NCBI GenBank assembly: GCA_964541155.1
Contig: CAZIPC010000007.1
Coordinates: 1-64,000 of the forward strand
Length of the DNA stretch: 64,000 bases
Origin: UBA4416 sp964541155
GTDB lineage: Bacteria > Bacteroidota > Bacteroidia > B-17B0 > Aurantibacillaceae
Direction of reading: 5' to 3'
The notes under the pieces are model-generated. The model saw only the letters and a program-made list of their open reading frames with translations. It did no database searches and was not told where the DNA came from. How positions within the stretch are numbered: the first letter of the stretch is position 1; every line of letters starts with the position of its first letter. The translations under genes and the position numbers were made by a program. Positions 1 through 8,683 of this stretch are shown here, piece by piece.

Positions 1-1338
1 AGTGTAAATAGCGGCACAATATGTTATGGTAATAGTTATACCATATCACCAAGTGGAGCTAGTACGTATACGTATTCAAGTGGAAGTTCAGTAGTTAGTC
101 CAACGGTAACAAGCAGTTATAGTGTATCAGGAACCAGCGCACAGGGTTGTCCAAGTTTTGTATCAGCAGTAAGCACGGTAACAGTATTCTCTAATCCAAC
201 TTTAAGTATTTCTGTTAGTTCTCCTACAATATGTTCAGGTAATACAAGTTCGCTAACCGTGAGCGGTGCTTTAACTTATACTTGGGATTCAGGTTCTACA
301 AATAATACTATATCAGTAAGTCCAAATAGTTTAACTACATACACAGTAATAGGTGAAGATGCATTAGGTTGTTTAAGTACTAGTACTCAAAATATTGATT
401 TATTTGCAGACCCAATAATTACATTAAGTAGTTCATCATCGTCTGTGTGTTCTGGTTTAAATTCAACACTCATAGCTACAGGTGTTAGCACCTATACGTG
501 GAGTACAGGTGCTTTCACGTCAAGCATTAGTGTTGCACCAACGGTTAATACAACCTATAGTGTGATTGGAACAGATTTAAATGGTTGTTTGGCTAGTGCA
601 TCTACTTTAATTAGTATCTATCCAACTCCAACTATATTAGCTTCAGCAACAAATACAGGAGTATGTTTAGGTGCTTCAACAACACTGTCTGCTAACGGAG
701 CAGTAACTTACACATGGAGTACAGGTTCATCTAATTCTACAATTATTGTTTCTCCTAGTGTATATACTACATATACTGTAATTGGAGCAAATAGTTTTGG
801 TTGTTTAAATGATACAACTATTAGTATAACTACATTTAATAATCCAACTATTAACATAGGTCCAGATGTTACAATTAAATTAGGTGAAAGCTATCAATTT
901 AATCCTGTTCAAACTGATGGCGCTTATTATTCTTGGGCAGAAAGCGATTTCTTGAATTCAACTACAATTATTAACCCAACCACTACACCTTTAAATACAA
1001 TTACCTATACATTAACTGTAACTTCTATAAACGGTTGCACAGGTAGTGATACGATCACTGTTAAAGTACTCTTTGATTTAAAAATTGCAAATTACATGAG
1101 TCCTAATAGCGATGGCGTTAATGATACATGGAAAATAAGTAATCCGTACTTAATTAAAGATTATAGTATTGATATAATTGATAGTTATGGAAAATCAGTA
1201 TATACAAAAGAAAATAATTATAATAATGAGTTTGATGGAACAATGAATAAGCAAAATTTACCAGATGGTGTTTATTACTATTTTATTAGAGATAAATCGG
1301 AGGTGATTTTTAAAGGAAGTATAACTATAACAAGATAG
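1..1338 (+). CDS. C-terminal part of a giant T9SS type B surface protein with Ig-like repeats (5' end outside window)
   Basis: The reading frame is open from base 1, so the gene starts upstream and only about 446 codons are visible. These hold roughly four repeats of about 72 residues, each with a conserved Cys near its start, a TYTWSTG-like strand, a TTYTVIG-like strand and a closing GC pair, which is the Ser/Thr-rich Ig-like pattern of Bacteroidota adhesins. The last 85 or so residues form a gliding-motility-associated (CHU_C, type B) sorting domain with MSPNSDGVNDTW and a closing KGSITITR strand. Family knowledge: such proteins cross the outer membrane by T9SS and stay on the surface as adhesins or motility filaments. 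The PorP/SprF-like gene directly downstream is the usual partner. Binding target and full length cannot be seen. Confidence 0.85.
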   Translation, partial: SVNSGTICYGNSYTISPSGASTYTYSSGSSVVSPTVTSSYSVSGTSAQGCPSFVSAVSTVTVFSNPTLSISVSSPTICSGNTSSLTVSGALTYTWDSGSTNNTISVSPNSLTTYTVIGEDALGCLSTSTQNIDLFADPIITLSSSSSSVCSGLNSTLIATGVSTYTWSTGAFTSSISVAPTVNTTYSVIGTDLNGCLASASTLISIYPTPTILASATNTGVCLGASTTLSANGAVTYTWSTGSSNSTIIVSPSVYTTYTVIGANSFGCLNDTTISITTFNNPTINIGPDVTIKLGESYQFNPVQTDGAYYSWAESDFLNSTTIINPTTTPLNTITYTLTVTSINGCTGSDTITVKVLFDLKIANYMSPNSDGVNDTWKISNPYLIKDYSIDIIDSYGKSVYTKENNYNNEFDGTMNKQNLPDGVYYYFIRDKSEVIFKGSITITR

Positions 1339-1373
1339 TTTTATTCATGAATCTTAAAATTAAAATGTTACAA

Positions 1374-3683
1374 ATGAAAAACGTTTATAAATATATACTT
1401 CTTGTTTATGTTATATTATGTGTTATTAGAGGTAATGCACAGCAAGTAAGTTTGTTTAATACTTATAGTTTAGATCCTTTACAATTAAATATTGCATTTG
1501 CTGGCTCTACCTGTAATGAAGCTACAATCCATTATCGTACTCAATGGATAAATTTAATGAATGCGCCTAAAGGATTGCAATTAAATGCTCATAAGGCTAT
1601 TGGAAAAAGTAATGCAGTAGTATTAAGAGTTAATACTCAAAGCCAGGGATTATTAAATTTCACAGGTGTTACTCTAGGATATGGATATAGATTTAAAATT
1701 AATGAAACTGCAAAAATTCATTTAGGAATAGGCGTTGGTTGGAATCAAGCGGTATTAAAAGCAAAAGATGCAATAGTTATTGATGAACATGATGTGAATT
1801 TAAATAATGGAAATAATTTAACGGCTAATGGATTTGATAGTGAATTTGGATTAATGGTTATTGGCCAAAAATTAAAAATTGGTTTTTCTGTGTTGCATTT
1901 ATATAACTCAAATCCTGATTTTTCTGGAAGCGGAAGGTATAAGGCATTACCGCAAATTAATCCTCAAGTTTCTTATGTATTTAATAAAAACAAAAAAGTA
2001 GAAATTGAACCATGGTTAGTAAATAGATACACCTTAAAAGGAGATAATGTTGTAGAAGGTATTTTAAATTTTAATTTTTTAAAAGTATTAACTCTTGGTG
2101 CTGGCTACAGAACTAATTATGGTTTTATAACGTTAGTTGGATACAAAGTAGGAAATTTAAAAATAGCTTATAGTTTTGATTACGGAACATCTAAAAATTC
2201 TGTTAATATAGGCTCTTCTCATCAAATAATGCTTGGTATAAGTGGATGCAAAACGCCATCTTTTTTTAAGAAAAAAACAGATTTCAGGCATGTTTCAAAC
2301 TCAGATAATGAAGCGCCTGATGAAGATAGTTTAGATGAGAATAATAGTAAGATTGTTAGAAATAATAAACCTTTAAAATCTAAAAAAGAAGTAGTCGTTT
2401 TTTCTGGTAATATTTCATCACAGCAAAATCCAGAAAAGCCAATTGCTAATAAAGAAGTTGTTGTAAAAAATGAAAGAGGTGAAATTATAGAAACAACTCG
2501 AACAAATGATATTGGAGAATTTACTTTTAGGAATTTACCTCAAGAGCAAAATTATACTATTAGTGTTTTAGAGGAGGGCTCTGCAATCAAAGCAAATGTA
2601 AGTCTGGCTGGTAAAAATGGAGAACAGGTAAAATTAATAGACGCTGATTCTCCAGGTGCTTATGAAATTAAACCGGAGGTAATTAATAAAGTAGCAGTTA
2701 AAACAATCGCAGAGCCAAAAGAAGCTTCGTTAGTTGATGTTAATAAAGATGAGAAAGTACAGAGTGCGTTAGTAGGTCAATTAACTTCAGCAAGCAATTC
2801 AAAATTACCGTTAGCAAATACAGAGGTATTAATTAAAAATGAGAAAGGCGAAATAGTAGGAACTGCTAAAACCAATAGTTTAGGAGAATTTAAGGTTAAT
2901 AATTTACCATCAAATCAAAAATACACAATAAGTGTATTAGAAAAAGGCCAACCAGTAGCAGCATCAGTTAACTTAACTAATGCAAACGGTGGCGAGAGTG
3001 TGAAGTTGACATCTAATACAAAAGGTACATTTGAAATTAAGCCAGAGGTACTTGCTAAAGTTACATTACATAAAGATAAAACTGAAAATAGTCAGGTTAA
3101 ATCAAATCCTGTTTTAGCTCCAAAAACAAATGTTAAAGCTAATGCAAAAGAGACTTTAGTTCGTAATCAATCTGCTCGTTCTAACCCTAAATCAACAAAT
3201 TCTGTTGTAGTTAAATCAACAAAACCTAAAGAGAATATAGGTAGTAAAAAAGATTCAGTACAAGTTGTAGCGAATGAATCTGTTGTTACATCAATTGAAA
3301 GTAGACAAATTATAGTGAATAAATTAAATACCATTTCTGAAGAGGTTATTTTTAGTATTAATATGTCTCAATTAGATGCAAAAGGATTAAAAAAATTAAA
3401 TGAAATTGCAGCATTAATAAAATCAGATCCAAGCATAAAAATTGATATTACAGGCTATACTTGTATGAAAGGAACAAAAGAGTTTAATAGTATTTTGGCA
3501 ATTAGAAGAGCTGTTTATGTTAGACAAGAGTTAATTAAGAGAGGTGTGAAAGCTAATAGTTTTAATAGAAGCTTTGGAACAAAAGATAATGAACAGCTAT
3601 ATGATAACTCAACGCCTGAATTACAGGTTAAAAATAGAACTGTACGTTTTACACTGGTCAGTACAGAGTCTGGTAAAAACTAA
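1374..3683 (+). CDS. Composite PorP/SprF-family outer-membrane protein with C-terminal OmpA-like domain
   Basis: The ATG at 1374 gives a clean signal peptide (MKNVYKYILLVYVILC...NAQ); an in-frame ATG at 1347 would add nine residues before it and is less likely. Residues about 25-300 match the PorP/SprF barrel, with the early FNTYSLDPLQLNIAFAGS signature. Two homologous beta modules of about 97 residues follow, each with a KNE(R/K)GEI strand, GEF turn and YTISVLE strand, resembling CnaB/carboxypeptidase-regulatory folds. After a Lys/Ser/Asn-rich linker comes an OmpA-like domain with LAIRRAVYVRQEL and KNRTVRF. SprF-type proteins are needed to export type B CTD adhesins, so pairing with the upstream adhesin is probable. 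The OmpA domain may anchor the complex to peptidoglycan, but the usual ligand-binding Asp (GYTD) reads GYTC. Confidence 0.85.
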   Translation: MKNVYKYILLVYVILCVIRGNAQQVSLFNTYSLDPLQLNIAFAGSTCNEATIHYRTQWINLMNAPKGLQLNAHKAIGKSNAVVLRVNTQSQGLLNFTGVTLGYGYRFKINETAKIHLGIGVGWNQAVLKAKDAIVIDEHDVNLNNGNNLTANGFDSEFGLMVIGQKLKIGFSVLHLYNSNPDFSGSGRYKALPQINPQVSYVFNKNKKVEIEPWLVNRYTLKGDNVVEGILNFNFLKVLTLGAGYRTNYGFITLVGYKVGNLKIAYSFDYGTSKNSVNIGSSHQIMLGISGCKTPSFFKKKTDFRHVSNSDNEAPDEDSLDENNSKIVRNNKPLKSKKEVVVFSGNISSQQNPEKPIANKEVVVKNERGEIIETTRTNDIGEFTFRNLPQEQNYTISVLEEGSAIKANVSLAGKNGEQVKLIDADSPGAYEIKPEVINKVAVKTIAEPKEASLVDVNKDEKVQSALVGQLTSASNSKLPLANTEVLIKNEKGEIVGTAKTNSLGEFKVNNLPSNQKYTISVLEKGQPVAASVNLTNANGGESVKLTSNTKGTFEIKPEVLAKVTLHKDKTENSQVKSNPVLAPKTNVKANAKETLVRNQSARSNPKSTNSVVVKSTKPKENIGSKKDSVQVVANESVVTSIESRQIIVNKLNTISEEVIFSINMSQLDAKGLKKLNEIAALIKSDPSIKIDITGYTCMKGTKEFNSILAIRRAVYVRQELIKRGVKANSFNRSFGTKDNEQLYDNSTPELQVKNRTVRFTLVSTESGKN
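2401..3054 (+). repeat. Two diverged tandem beta-module repeats inside the PorP/SprF gene
   Basis: Bases about 2401-2688 and 2766-3054 encode two related modules. Each runs from a GxxxS start through KNE(R/K)GEI, a TN(D/S)xGEF turn, NLP, YTISVLE and ends at a YEIKPEVI or FEIKPEVL strand. They are clearly homologous in protein but diverged in DNA, so the duplication is old. They sit between the barrel and the OmpA-like domain. Confidence 0.7.
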
Positions 3684-3703
3684 CATACTTAACTAAATCA
3701 CAT

Positions 3704-3737
3704 AAAAAAAGCCGCTATATATTGAGCGGCTTTTTTT
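3704..3737. terminator. Bidirectional intrinsic terminator
   Basis: A GC-rich stem (AGCCGCT / AGCGGCT) is flanked by an A-run on the left and a T-run on the right. It lies between the converging PorP/SprF gene and the thioredoxin-like gene and can stop transcription from both sides; it overlaps the last codon of the minus-strand gene. Confidence 0.9.
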
Positions 3738-4350
3738 ATTCAACACGTTTGATGGTGCAACCAATAGATTTTGTTTCTTGTAAACTGGGGATTTCATTTT
3801 TTATAACGGCATCAATGGCATCTTTTAAATAATGAATTTTTACTAACGATGGATCTTTTACATTATCATCAATAGCGCCTTTATAAACAAGTCCTTTATG
3901 GTTAAATAAAAAACATTGTGGGGTTCTAGAAGCACCAAAGGCATCTGCTAATGTTGAATTTACATCAAGCACATAATTACAGCTATATTTTTGAGAGGAT
4001 GCGTATTTAACCATTTCATCAAAGCTGTCATCTTCGGTTCTTTGTCCTTCATTGCTGTTAACAATAACACAACCTAATTTTTGTTTTATACAAAAATCAG
4101 TTAATTCTTTTATTCTACTTTCGCTTAGTTTTACATAAGGGCAAGTGTTGCATGAAAATATAACTAATAGTCCTTTTTCTGTTTTGCATGTCCCCAAAGA
4201 TACCTCTTTGCCATTAACAGATTTCATTTTCAAATTCTCTAAAGGAATAGGAGTAGATAATGGTATTTCGTTAGGAGGGCTTAATTTAATAAACGATACT
4301 AAAAAAAGGCTAATGAGCATAGCTCCAAAAAATAAAAAACGTTTTTTCAT
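3736..4350 (-). CDS. Thioredoxin/peroxiredoxin-fold exported protein
   Basis: 204 residues with an N-terminal hydrophobic segment (residues about 5-22) typical of a signal peptide or anchor. A redoxin core follows with the sequence FSCNTCPYVK, giving a CxxC pair followed by Pro and Tyr as in thioredoxin-like proteins, and a later RTPQCFLF segment in which the cis-Pro lies in the usual position. It probably acts in the periplasm on thiols or disulfides; whether it oxidises, reduces or isomerises cannot be read from the sequence. It stands alone, convergent with the PorP/SprF gene, and carries two extra Cys (around residue 145 and near the C terminus) whose role is unknown. Confidence 0.75.
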   Translation of the reverse strand: MKKRFLFFGAMLISLFLVSFIKLSPPNEIPLSTPIPLENLKMKSVNGKEVSLGTCKTEKGLLVIFSCNTCPYVKLSESRIKELTDFCIKQKLGCVIVNSNEGQRTEDDSFDEMVKYASSQKYSCNYVLDVNSTLADAFGASRTPQCFLFNHKGLVYKGAIDDNVKDPSLVKIHYLKDAIDAVIKNEIPSLQETKSIGCTIKRVE

Positions 4351-4401
4351 AATTTAATTTTTTTAAATAAATTAATTAAATGTAATAAAAAAATTAGCAA
4401 T

Positions 4402-6375
4402 TTATCTAAACAACGAAATAAAACCTTCTTTATGGTAGGTTTTATGATCAAGTCCTGTGGCATTTAAAATATAAAAATAAGTTCCGTCAGAATAACCATT
4501 GCCATCCCAAAAACAGTCTAAAGAAGATATCGAATAAATTTTTAATCCCCATCGGTTATATATATCACAATGAATTGTATTTATATGTTTAGAATTAATT
4601 TTAAATACATCGTTAAATCCATCATTATTAGGCGTAAAAACATTTGGAACTTCTAAATCTTCATGTTCAATAACTTCAATAGTTAGTGTTGCGGTGGATG
4701 AGCATAAACCAGATGGATCGGTAGCGATTAAGGTAACTACATAATTACCAACTCCTGTATACGTGTGATTAGGGTTGCTTACAATAGAGGTATTATTGTT
4801 GTTATCACCAAAATTCCAATTATAATTTGTAGCACCAATGCTTTGGTTTATAAAATTAACGGATAAAGGAGCGGTTCCAAAAATTAGATTTGAATTAAAC
4901 ATAGCATTAATATTAGTTTGATTCACACTAATAGACGCTGTATTTACACATCCAGTTAATGTATTTGTAACCGCCACCATATAATTGCCAACTTGATTAA
5001 TAGTTGCTGAATTAGTGCCTTGCCCAGAAACAATTGAACCGTTCCATACATAAGAAACATTAGAATTAGGAGTTGTTGTTACTGTAATAGAGGTGTTTTG
5101 ATTATTACAAATCGTGGGAGAATTAGTTGTTATAATAGGTAATGGATTAACGATTACTGTAGTAGATACGCTGCCACTACAAGCACTTCCAGAGCCATTT
5201 ACAGAATAGCTGGTGCTAGTAGTAGGACTAACAGTTATTGAATTGCCTATTTCTCCTGTGCTCCAAGTATATGTATTAGCTCCGCTTACTGATAGTGTGG
5301 CTGTCTGTCCAATGCAAATTGGTGAAGTGTTTATGTTTAATAGTAAATTTCCTGAAGAAGTAATTGTAACACTGGTCGTATCAGAACATCCTATACTTGA
5401 TGTAGCAATAACATTATAAACTCCTGCACAAAGAGAATTAGCTGTTGCCGTAGTTTGCCCTATAGGATTAAATACTGAATTATACCAAGTATACGTGTAA
5501 CCGCCAATAGACCCAGATGCACTAACTGTTGCAGATCCATTACAACTACAACTTGCATTAACAGAACTTGCAGTTACCTGTATAGGCGTTATAGGCATAC
5601 ATCCATTATTAAATTGAGCAATGTAAGCTGCATTGGCAGCATTATTTGGCGTGCCCGGAGTTTGCATTGTAGTAGCACTACCTGATGACCAGTTTGCTTG
5701 TAATTGAGGATTGATTCCGTTAAAATAATATACTGTACCTGTGCCAGGTTGAGGAAAATAAATAACTGTATTTTGATTGTCGGCAGTACCATAACACACA
5801 GAAAACACTTCGCAACCCGATAGATTAACAATTCGTGCGCAGTCAGATGAATTTGCTAAAACGGTATTTGCCCAATTACCTCCTGCGCTCCAACCAGTTA
5901 AAGGGTATGAACAACTTGCAGCTCCAGGTGTTGCAGCATTTTTTTCAAATAAAGCAGTATTGCTAATAGGAGCAATAATCCTGCAATTTCCGTCATTCAT
6001 CGATAAATCGTTTGCTGGAATTGCAGGATTAGGATCAGCATCGTTATAAATTAAAATAATAGTTCCTATAGGTAAGCAAGCCCAAAGTGAATGTTGAGAA
6101 AAACGAATAGCGCCAGAAGCAATACCACTTGGACCATGGTAACCACTGTTATCATCAAATATCCAACCTCTAATATCTACACACGGAGGCGATTGACTGT
6201 TGCAACTATAGCTTACTGTATTGCTTACAACTACAAATTCAACATATTCTTGAGTGCCTTGGCCTGAGCCACTAATGCCATTAGATACCTCATTCATAAT
6301 CAGGGTTTGCGAGTAACCATTATAAAAAAAGTATAAGCTAATAATAGAGAAAATAATATTTTTAAAACAAGGCAT
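4402..6375 (-). CDS. T9SS type B cargo protein with lamin-tail-like, Ig-like and PKD domains
   Basis: 657 residues. A signal peptide (residues 1-22, ending GYSQ) is followed by a segment resembling a lamin-tail domain (LIMNEVS...EYVEFVV), then Ser/Thr-rich Ig-like modules close to those at 1-1338 (ICIGQTATLSVSG, TYTWSTG). A PKD domain follows (NYNWNFGDNNNNT, HTYTGVGNYVVTL). The last 80 or so residues form a gliding-motility-associated type B sorting domain (NVFTPNNDGFNDVFKI, YNRWG, WDGNG). It is predicted to be exported by T9SS and displayed or released at the surface. No enzyme motif was seen, so an adhesive or structural role is inferred. It has no obvious operon partner. Confidence 0.85.
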   Translation of the reverse strand: MPCFKNIIFSIISLYFFYNGYSQTLIMNEVSNGISGSGQGTQEYVEFVVVSNTVSYSCNSQSPPCVDIRGWIFDDNSGYHGPSGIASGAIRFSQHSLWACLPIGTIILIYNDADPNPAIPANDLSMNDGNCRIIAPISNTALFEKNAATPGAASCSYPLTGWSAGGNWANTVLANSSDCARIVNLSGCEVFSVCYGTADNQNTVIYFPQPGTGTVYYFNGINPQLQANWSSGSATTMQTPGTPNNAANAAYIAQFNNGCMPITPIQVTASSVNASCSCNGSATVSASGSIGGYTYTWYNSVFNPIGQTTATANSLCAGVYNVIATSSIGCSDTTSVTITSSGNLLLNINTSPICIGQTATLSVSGANTYTWSTGEIGNSITVSPTTSTSYSVNGSGSACSGSVSTTVIVNPLPIITTNSPTICNNQNTSITVTTTPNSNVSYVWNGSIVSGQGTNSATINQVGNYMVAVTNTLTGCVNTASISVNQTNINAMFNSNLIFGTAPLSVNFINQSIGATNYNWNFGDNNNNTSIVSNPNHTYTGVGNYVVTLIATDPSGLCSSTATLTIEVIEHEDLEVPNVFTPNNDGFNDVFKINSKHINTIHCDIYNRWGLKIYSISSLDCFWDGNGYSDGTYFYILNATGLDHKTYHKEGFISLFR

Positions 6376-6478
6376 AGTATCTTAATCAAGTAGTTTAATT
6401 ATTAAAATAATAATTTAATACAAATGTAAATGTATCATGTGTTTTTTATATGAGCTAAGTGTTAAATAATAGCTTTTA

Positions 6479-7454
6479 TTATTTAAATGAGGGTAATTGT
6501 ATTTCGTTACCACATCTGAAGTTATGTTTTGGACACGATTTATAGCCGTGTAACCCGCATGGTTTACAATCTAAATTTTTAACTTCAATAACTGATGAAT
6601 GATATGATAAAGGATAAAAACCATATTCAGGAACTGTAGAACAAAAGAATGCAGTAGTAGGAGAATTACCTGCAGAGGCAAGATGTAAAGGACCGCTGTC
6701 ATTTACATAATTCATTTTTGCGTGTTTCATCAATTCACATGATTCTAAAAGAGATAATTCACCTGCTAAAATTTTTATGTTTTTATGATGGCTTTTGTTT
6801 TTTATGTCTTCGCACAATATTTTATCTGAGGGTCCACCTAGTAAATAAATACTGATATCATTAGGAATTATGTTGCATAATTCTATCCATTTATTTTTTG
6901 GTAATTGTTTTGTAAACCAAACAGAAGAAGGAGCCATGCAAACAAATGCGTTAGAAACTAATGGTTCGATTTTTGAAAATTGTTCATAGGTAGGGTATAA
7001 CTTTGGATGAACAATTGTTTTATCGGTTATAGATTCAATTAAGTCATTATATCTGTCAATTTCATGTCTACCATCACCAATTTTATGTTTAGATTTATTA
7101 TTAAATAAAAACGAAAATGGATTTTTGTCATATCCGGAAGTATAGTTTGCTTTTGAAAAAGCAGTTAAAAAGCCAGAACTAGCAAAGCGATGTAAATTAA
7201 TAACAGTATCGAATTTTTGTTTTCGTATTGTTTTAAGCAAATTAAATAAACTTTTATATTTTCCGTCTTGCTTATTCCAAACCAAAGTTTGTTTTAAAAA
7301 AGGATGATTTTGATATAACGATTCATTACCTTTTCTAACTAATATAGAAATTTGCGATTGCGGAAAAAATTGATGCAATTTTTCTAATACCGATGATGCT
7401 AAAATAGCATCACCAATAAAGGCAGTTTGAATAACAAGTATGTTTTGATGTTTC
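6479..7454 (-). CDS. Glycosyltransferase family 9 (heptosyltransferase-like)
   Basis: About 325 residues from a probable TTG start at 7456-7454, seven bases past the last sense codon of dapD. The N terminus (ILVIQTAFIGDAILAS) is the GT9/RfaF acceptor-side signature; later come APSSVWFTKQLP, a LLGGPSD donor-binding segment, and NDSGPLHLASA, the conserved sugar-nucleotide loop. A Cys-rich tail (CKPCGLHGYKSCP) also fits RfaF/WaaF relatives. Family members move L-glycero-D-manno-heptose from ADP-heptose onto lipid A core on the cytoplasmic side. The donor and acceptor here are not certain, since Bacteroidota use varied cores. It is co-transcribed with dapD by spacing, a link that is not obviously functional. 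Confidence 0.85.
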
Positions 7455-7460
7455 AAAATA

Positions 7461-8270
7461 TTATATAGCTACGTTATGTTCTCTTAAAGCATCATTTAAT
7501 GATGTTTTTAAATCGGTACTTTCTTTTCTTTTTCCAATAATTAGGGCGCATGGCACTTGGTAGTCTCCAGCAGCAAATGTTTTAGTATAAGATCCAGGAA
7601 TAACAACACTGCGTTCAGGAACGTATCCTTTTGTTTCAATAGGAGTATTTCCAGTTACATCAATAATTTTTGTAGACATAGTTAAACATACATTAGCGCC
7701 TAAAACAGCCTCTTTCCCAACATGAACACCTTCAACAACAATACATCTAGAGCCAATAAAGCAATTATCCTCTATGATAACAGGTGCAGCTTGAACTGGT
7801 TCTAAAACGCCTCCAATGCCAACGCCACCACTTAAATGAACATTTTTTCCAATTTGAGCGCAGCTACCAACTGTTGCCCAGGTATCTACCATTGTTCCTT
7901 CATCAACAAAAGCCCCAATATTTACAAAGCTAGGCATCATAATTACACCTTTAGAAATGAAGCTGCCATAACGAGCAATAGATCCAGGAACAGTGCGAAC
8001 ACCCGCACTAGCATAATTTGTTTTTAATTTCATTTTATCATGAAATTCAAACGGACCAACTTCCATAATTTCCATATTTTGAATAGGAAAATATAAGATG
8101 ACAGCTTTTTTTATCCAATCATTCACCATCCATTCACCATCATTTTTAGGTTCGGCAACTCTAATTTTTCCTTTATCCAAATCTTCAATAATTTGGCGTA
8201 TAACCGCTTGATTAGAGGGGTCTTTTAATAAATCTCTATTATTCCAAATAGATTCGATAGTTGATTGCAT
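7461..8270 (-). CDS. dapD: Tetrahydrodipicolinate N-succinyltransferase
   Basis: 269 residues, close to the 274 of the E. coli enzyme. An N-terminal helical part is followed by hexapeptide repeats of a left-handed beta helix (VNIGAFVDEGTMVDTWATVG, IGKNVHLSGGVGIGG, IIEDNCFIGSRCIVVEGVHVG), with the family-typical VLEPVQAAPVIIED segment. It transfers succinyl from succinyl-CoA to tetrahydrodipicolinate, the fourth step to meso-diaminopimelate and lysine, in the cytoplasm as a trimer. dapB, another enzyme of the same route, lies far away at 46141. The ATG at 8270 faces the tRNA promoter, so the two units are divergent. Confidence 0.95.
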   Translation of the reverse strand: MQSTIESIWNNRDLLKDPSNQAVIRQIIEDLDKGKIRVAEPKNDGEWMVNDWIKKAVILYFPIQNMEIMEVGPFEFHDKMKLKTNYASAGVRTVPGSIARYGSFISKGVIMMPSFVNIGAFVDEGTMVDTWATVGSCAQIGKNVHLSGGVGIGGVLEPVQAAPVIIEDNCFIGSRCIVVEGVHVGKEAVLGANVCLTMSTKIIDVTGNTPIETKGYVPERSVVIPGSYTKTFAAGDYQVPCALIIGKRKESTDLKTSLNDALREHNVAI

Positions 8271-8289
8271 AAAAAATCGTTTAAAATTG

Positions 8290-8319
8290 TTTGCAATTTA
8301 ACTAAAATAAGTATATTTG
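8290..8319 (+). promoter_or_regulatory. Bacteroidota-type promoter for the tRNA genes
   Basis: A TTTG -33 element (8290-8293) is separated by 18 bases from TATATTTG (8312-8319), a full match to the TAnnTTTG -7 consensus of this phylum. Transcription should begin near 8324, about 16 bases before the mature tRNA-Arg end. Confidence 0.65.
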
Positions 8320-8339
8320 CACTCCAAAATTTTTGGATT

Positions 8340-8413
8340 GGTTGTGTAGCTCAACTGGATAGAGCATCTCACTACGGATGAGAAGGTTTGGGGTTCGAAT
8401 CCCTACACGATCA
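8340..8413 (+). tRNA. tRNA-Arg (anticodon ACG)
   Basis: Full cloverleaf, 74 bases. The acceptor stem GGTTGTG/CACGATC pairs with two G-U wobbles; the D stem is GCTC/GAGC; the anticodon stem TCTCA/TGAGA closes loop CTACGGA with ACG at positions 34-36; the T arm is TGGGG/CCCTA with loop TTCGAAT; the discriminator is A. CCA is not encoded. A34 implies editing to inosine by TadA, which lies outside the window. Confidence 0.95.
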
Positions 8414-8418
8414 CACAG

Positions 8419-8446
8419 AAACCCTTTGAAACATACAGAGGGTTTT
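8419..8446 (+). terminator. Hairpin between the two tRNAs
   Basis: AAACCCT (8419-8425) pairs with AGGGTTT (8439-8445), followed by a short T-rich stretch. It may be a weak terminator or a processing hairpin; the second tRNA follows after 14 bases without an obvious promoter of its own. Confidence 0.5.
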
Positions 8447-8459
8447 ATTTTTAATATTT

Positions 8460-8533
8460 GGTGAGGTAGCTCAGTTGGTTAGAGCATCGGATTCATAACC
8501 CGAAGGTCAGGAGTTCAAATCTCCTTCTCACTA
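8460..8533 (+). tRNA. tRNA-Met, elongator type (anticodon CAT)
   Basis: 74-base cloverleaf: acceptor GGTGAGG/TCTCACT, D stem GCTC/GAGC, anticodon stem TCGGA/CCCGA around loop TTCATAA, T arm AGGAG/CTCCT with loop TTCAAAT, discriminator A, no encoded CCA. The innermost anticodon-stem pair (31-39) is A.C. The lack of three consecutive G-C pairs beside the loop and the paired first base argue against an initiator. A lysidine-modified tRNA-Ile cannot be excluded by sequence alone. Confidence 0.85.
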
Positions 8534-8535
8534 CA

Positions 8536-8572
8536 AAGCCCATTTGTGATTAACAAATGGGCTTCTTTTTTT
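8536..8572 (+). terminator. Intrinsic terminator of the tRNA unit
   Basis: An 11-base-pair stem AAGCCCATTTG / CAAATGGGCTT is followed by a run of seven T. Strong, with a short loop; it separates the tRNA unit from citrate synthase. Confidence 0.9.
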
Positions 8573-8683
8573 AATGGTTATTCTTTTTTTTATTTTTTAA
8601 AAAATAACTTAAAAATTGTGTAAATTAAATTTGTTTAAATCAATACACTGCCTAAATTTACAAGGTATAAAACGACAATAAAA

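Noticed and set aside
1..900. Regular repeats at the left edge as a possible CRISPR array or tandem DNA repeat
   Set aside because: The repeats are about 72 codons long, in frame, diverged in DNA and clearly protein modules of an Ig-like adhesin.
8322..8335. Small inverted repeat CCAAAA/TTTTGG before tRNA-Arg
   Set aside because: It is short, AT-rich and lies in the expected tRNA leader; no reason to call it an operator.
8604..8633. A standard promoter for citrate synthase using TAAATTTG at 8626
   Set aside because: The -7 box is good but no TTTG/TTG lies at 18-21 bases upstream; the nearest is only seven bases away. Mentioned in the gene entry instead of as a promoter.
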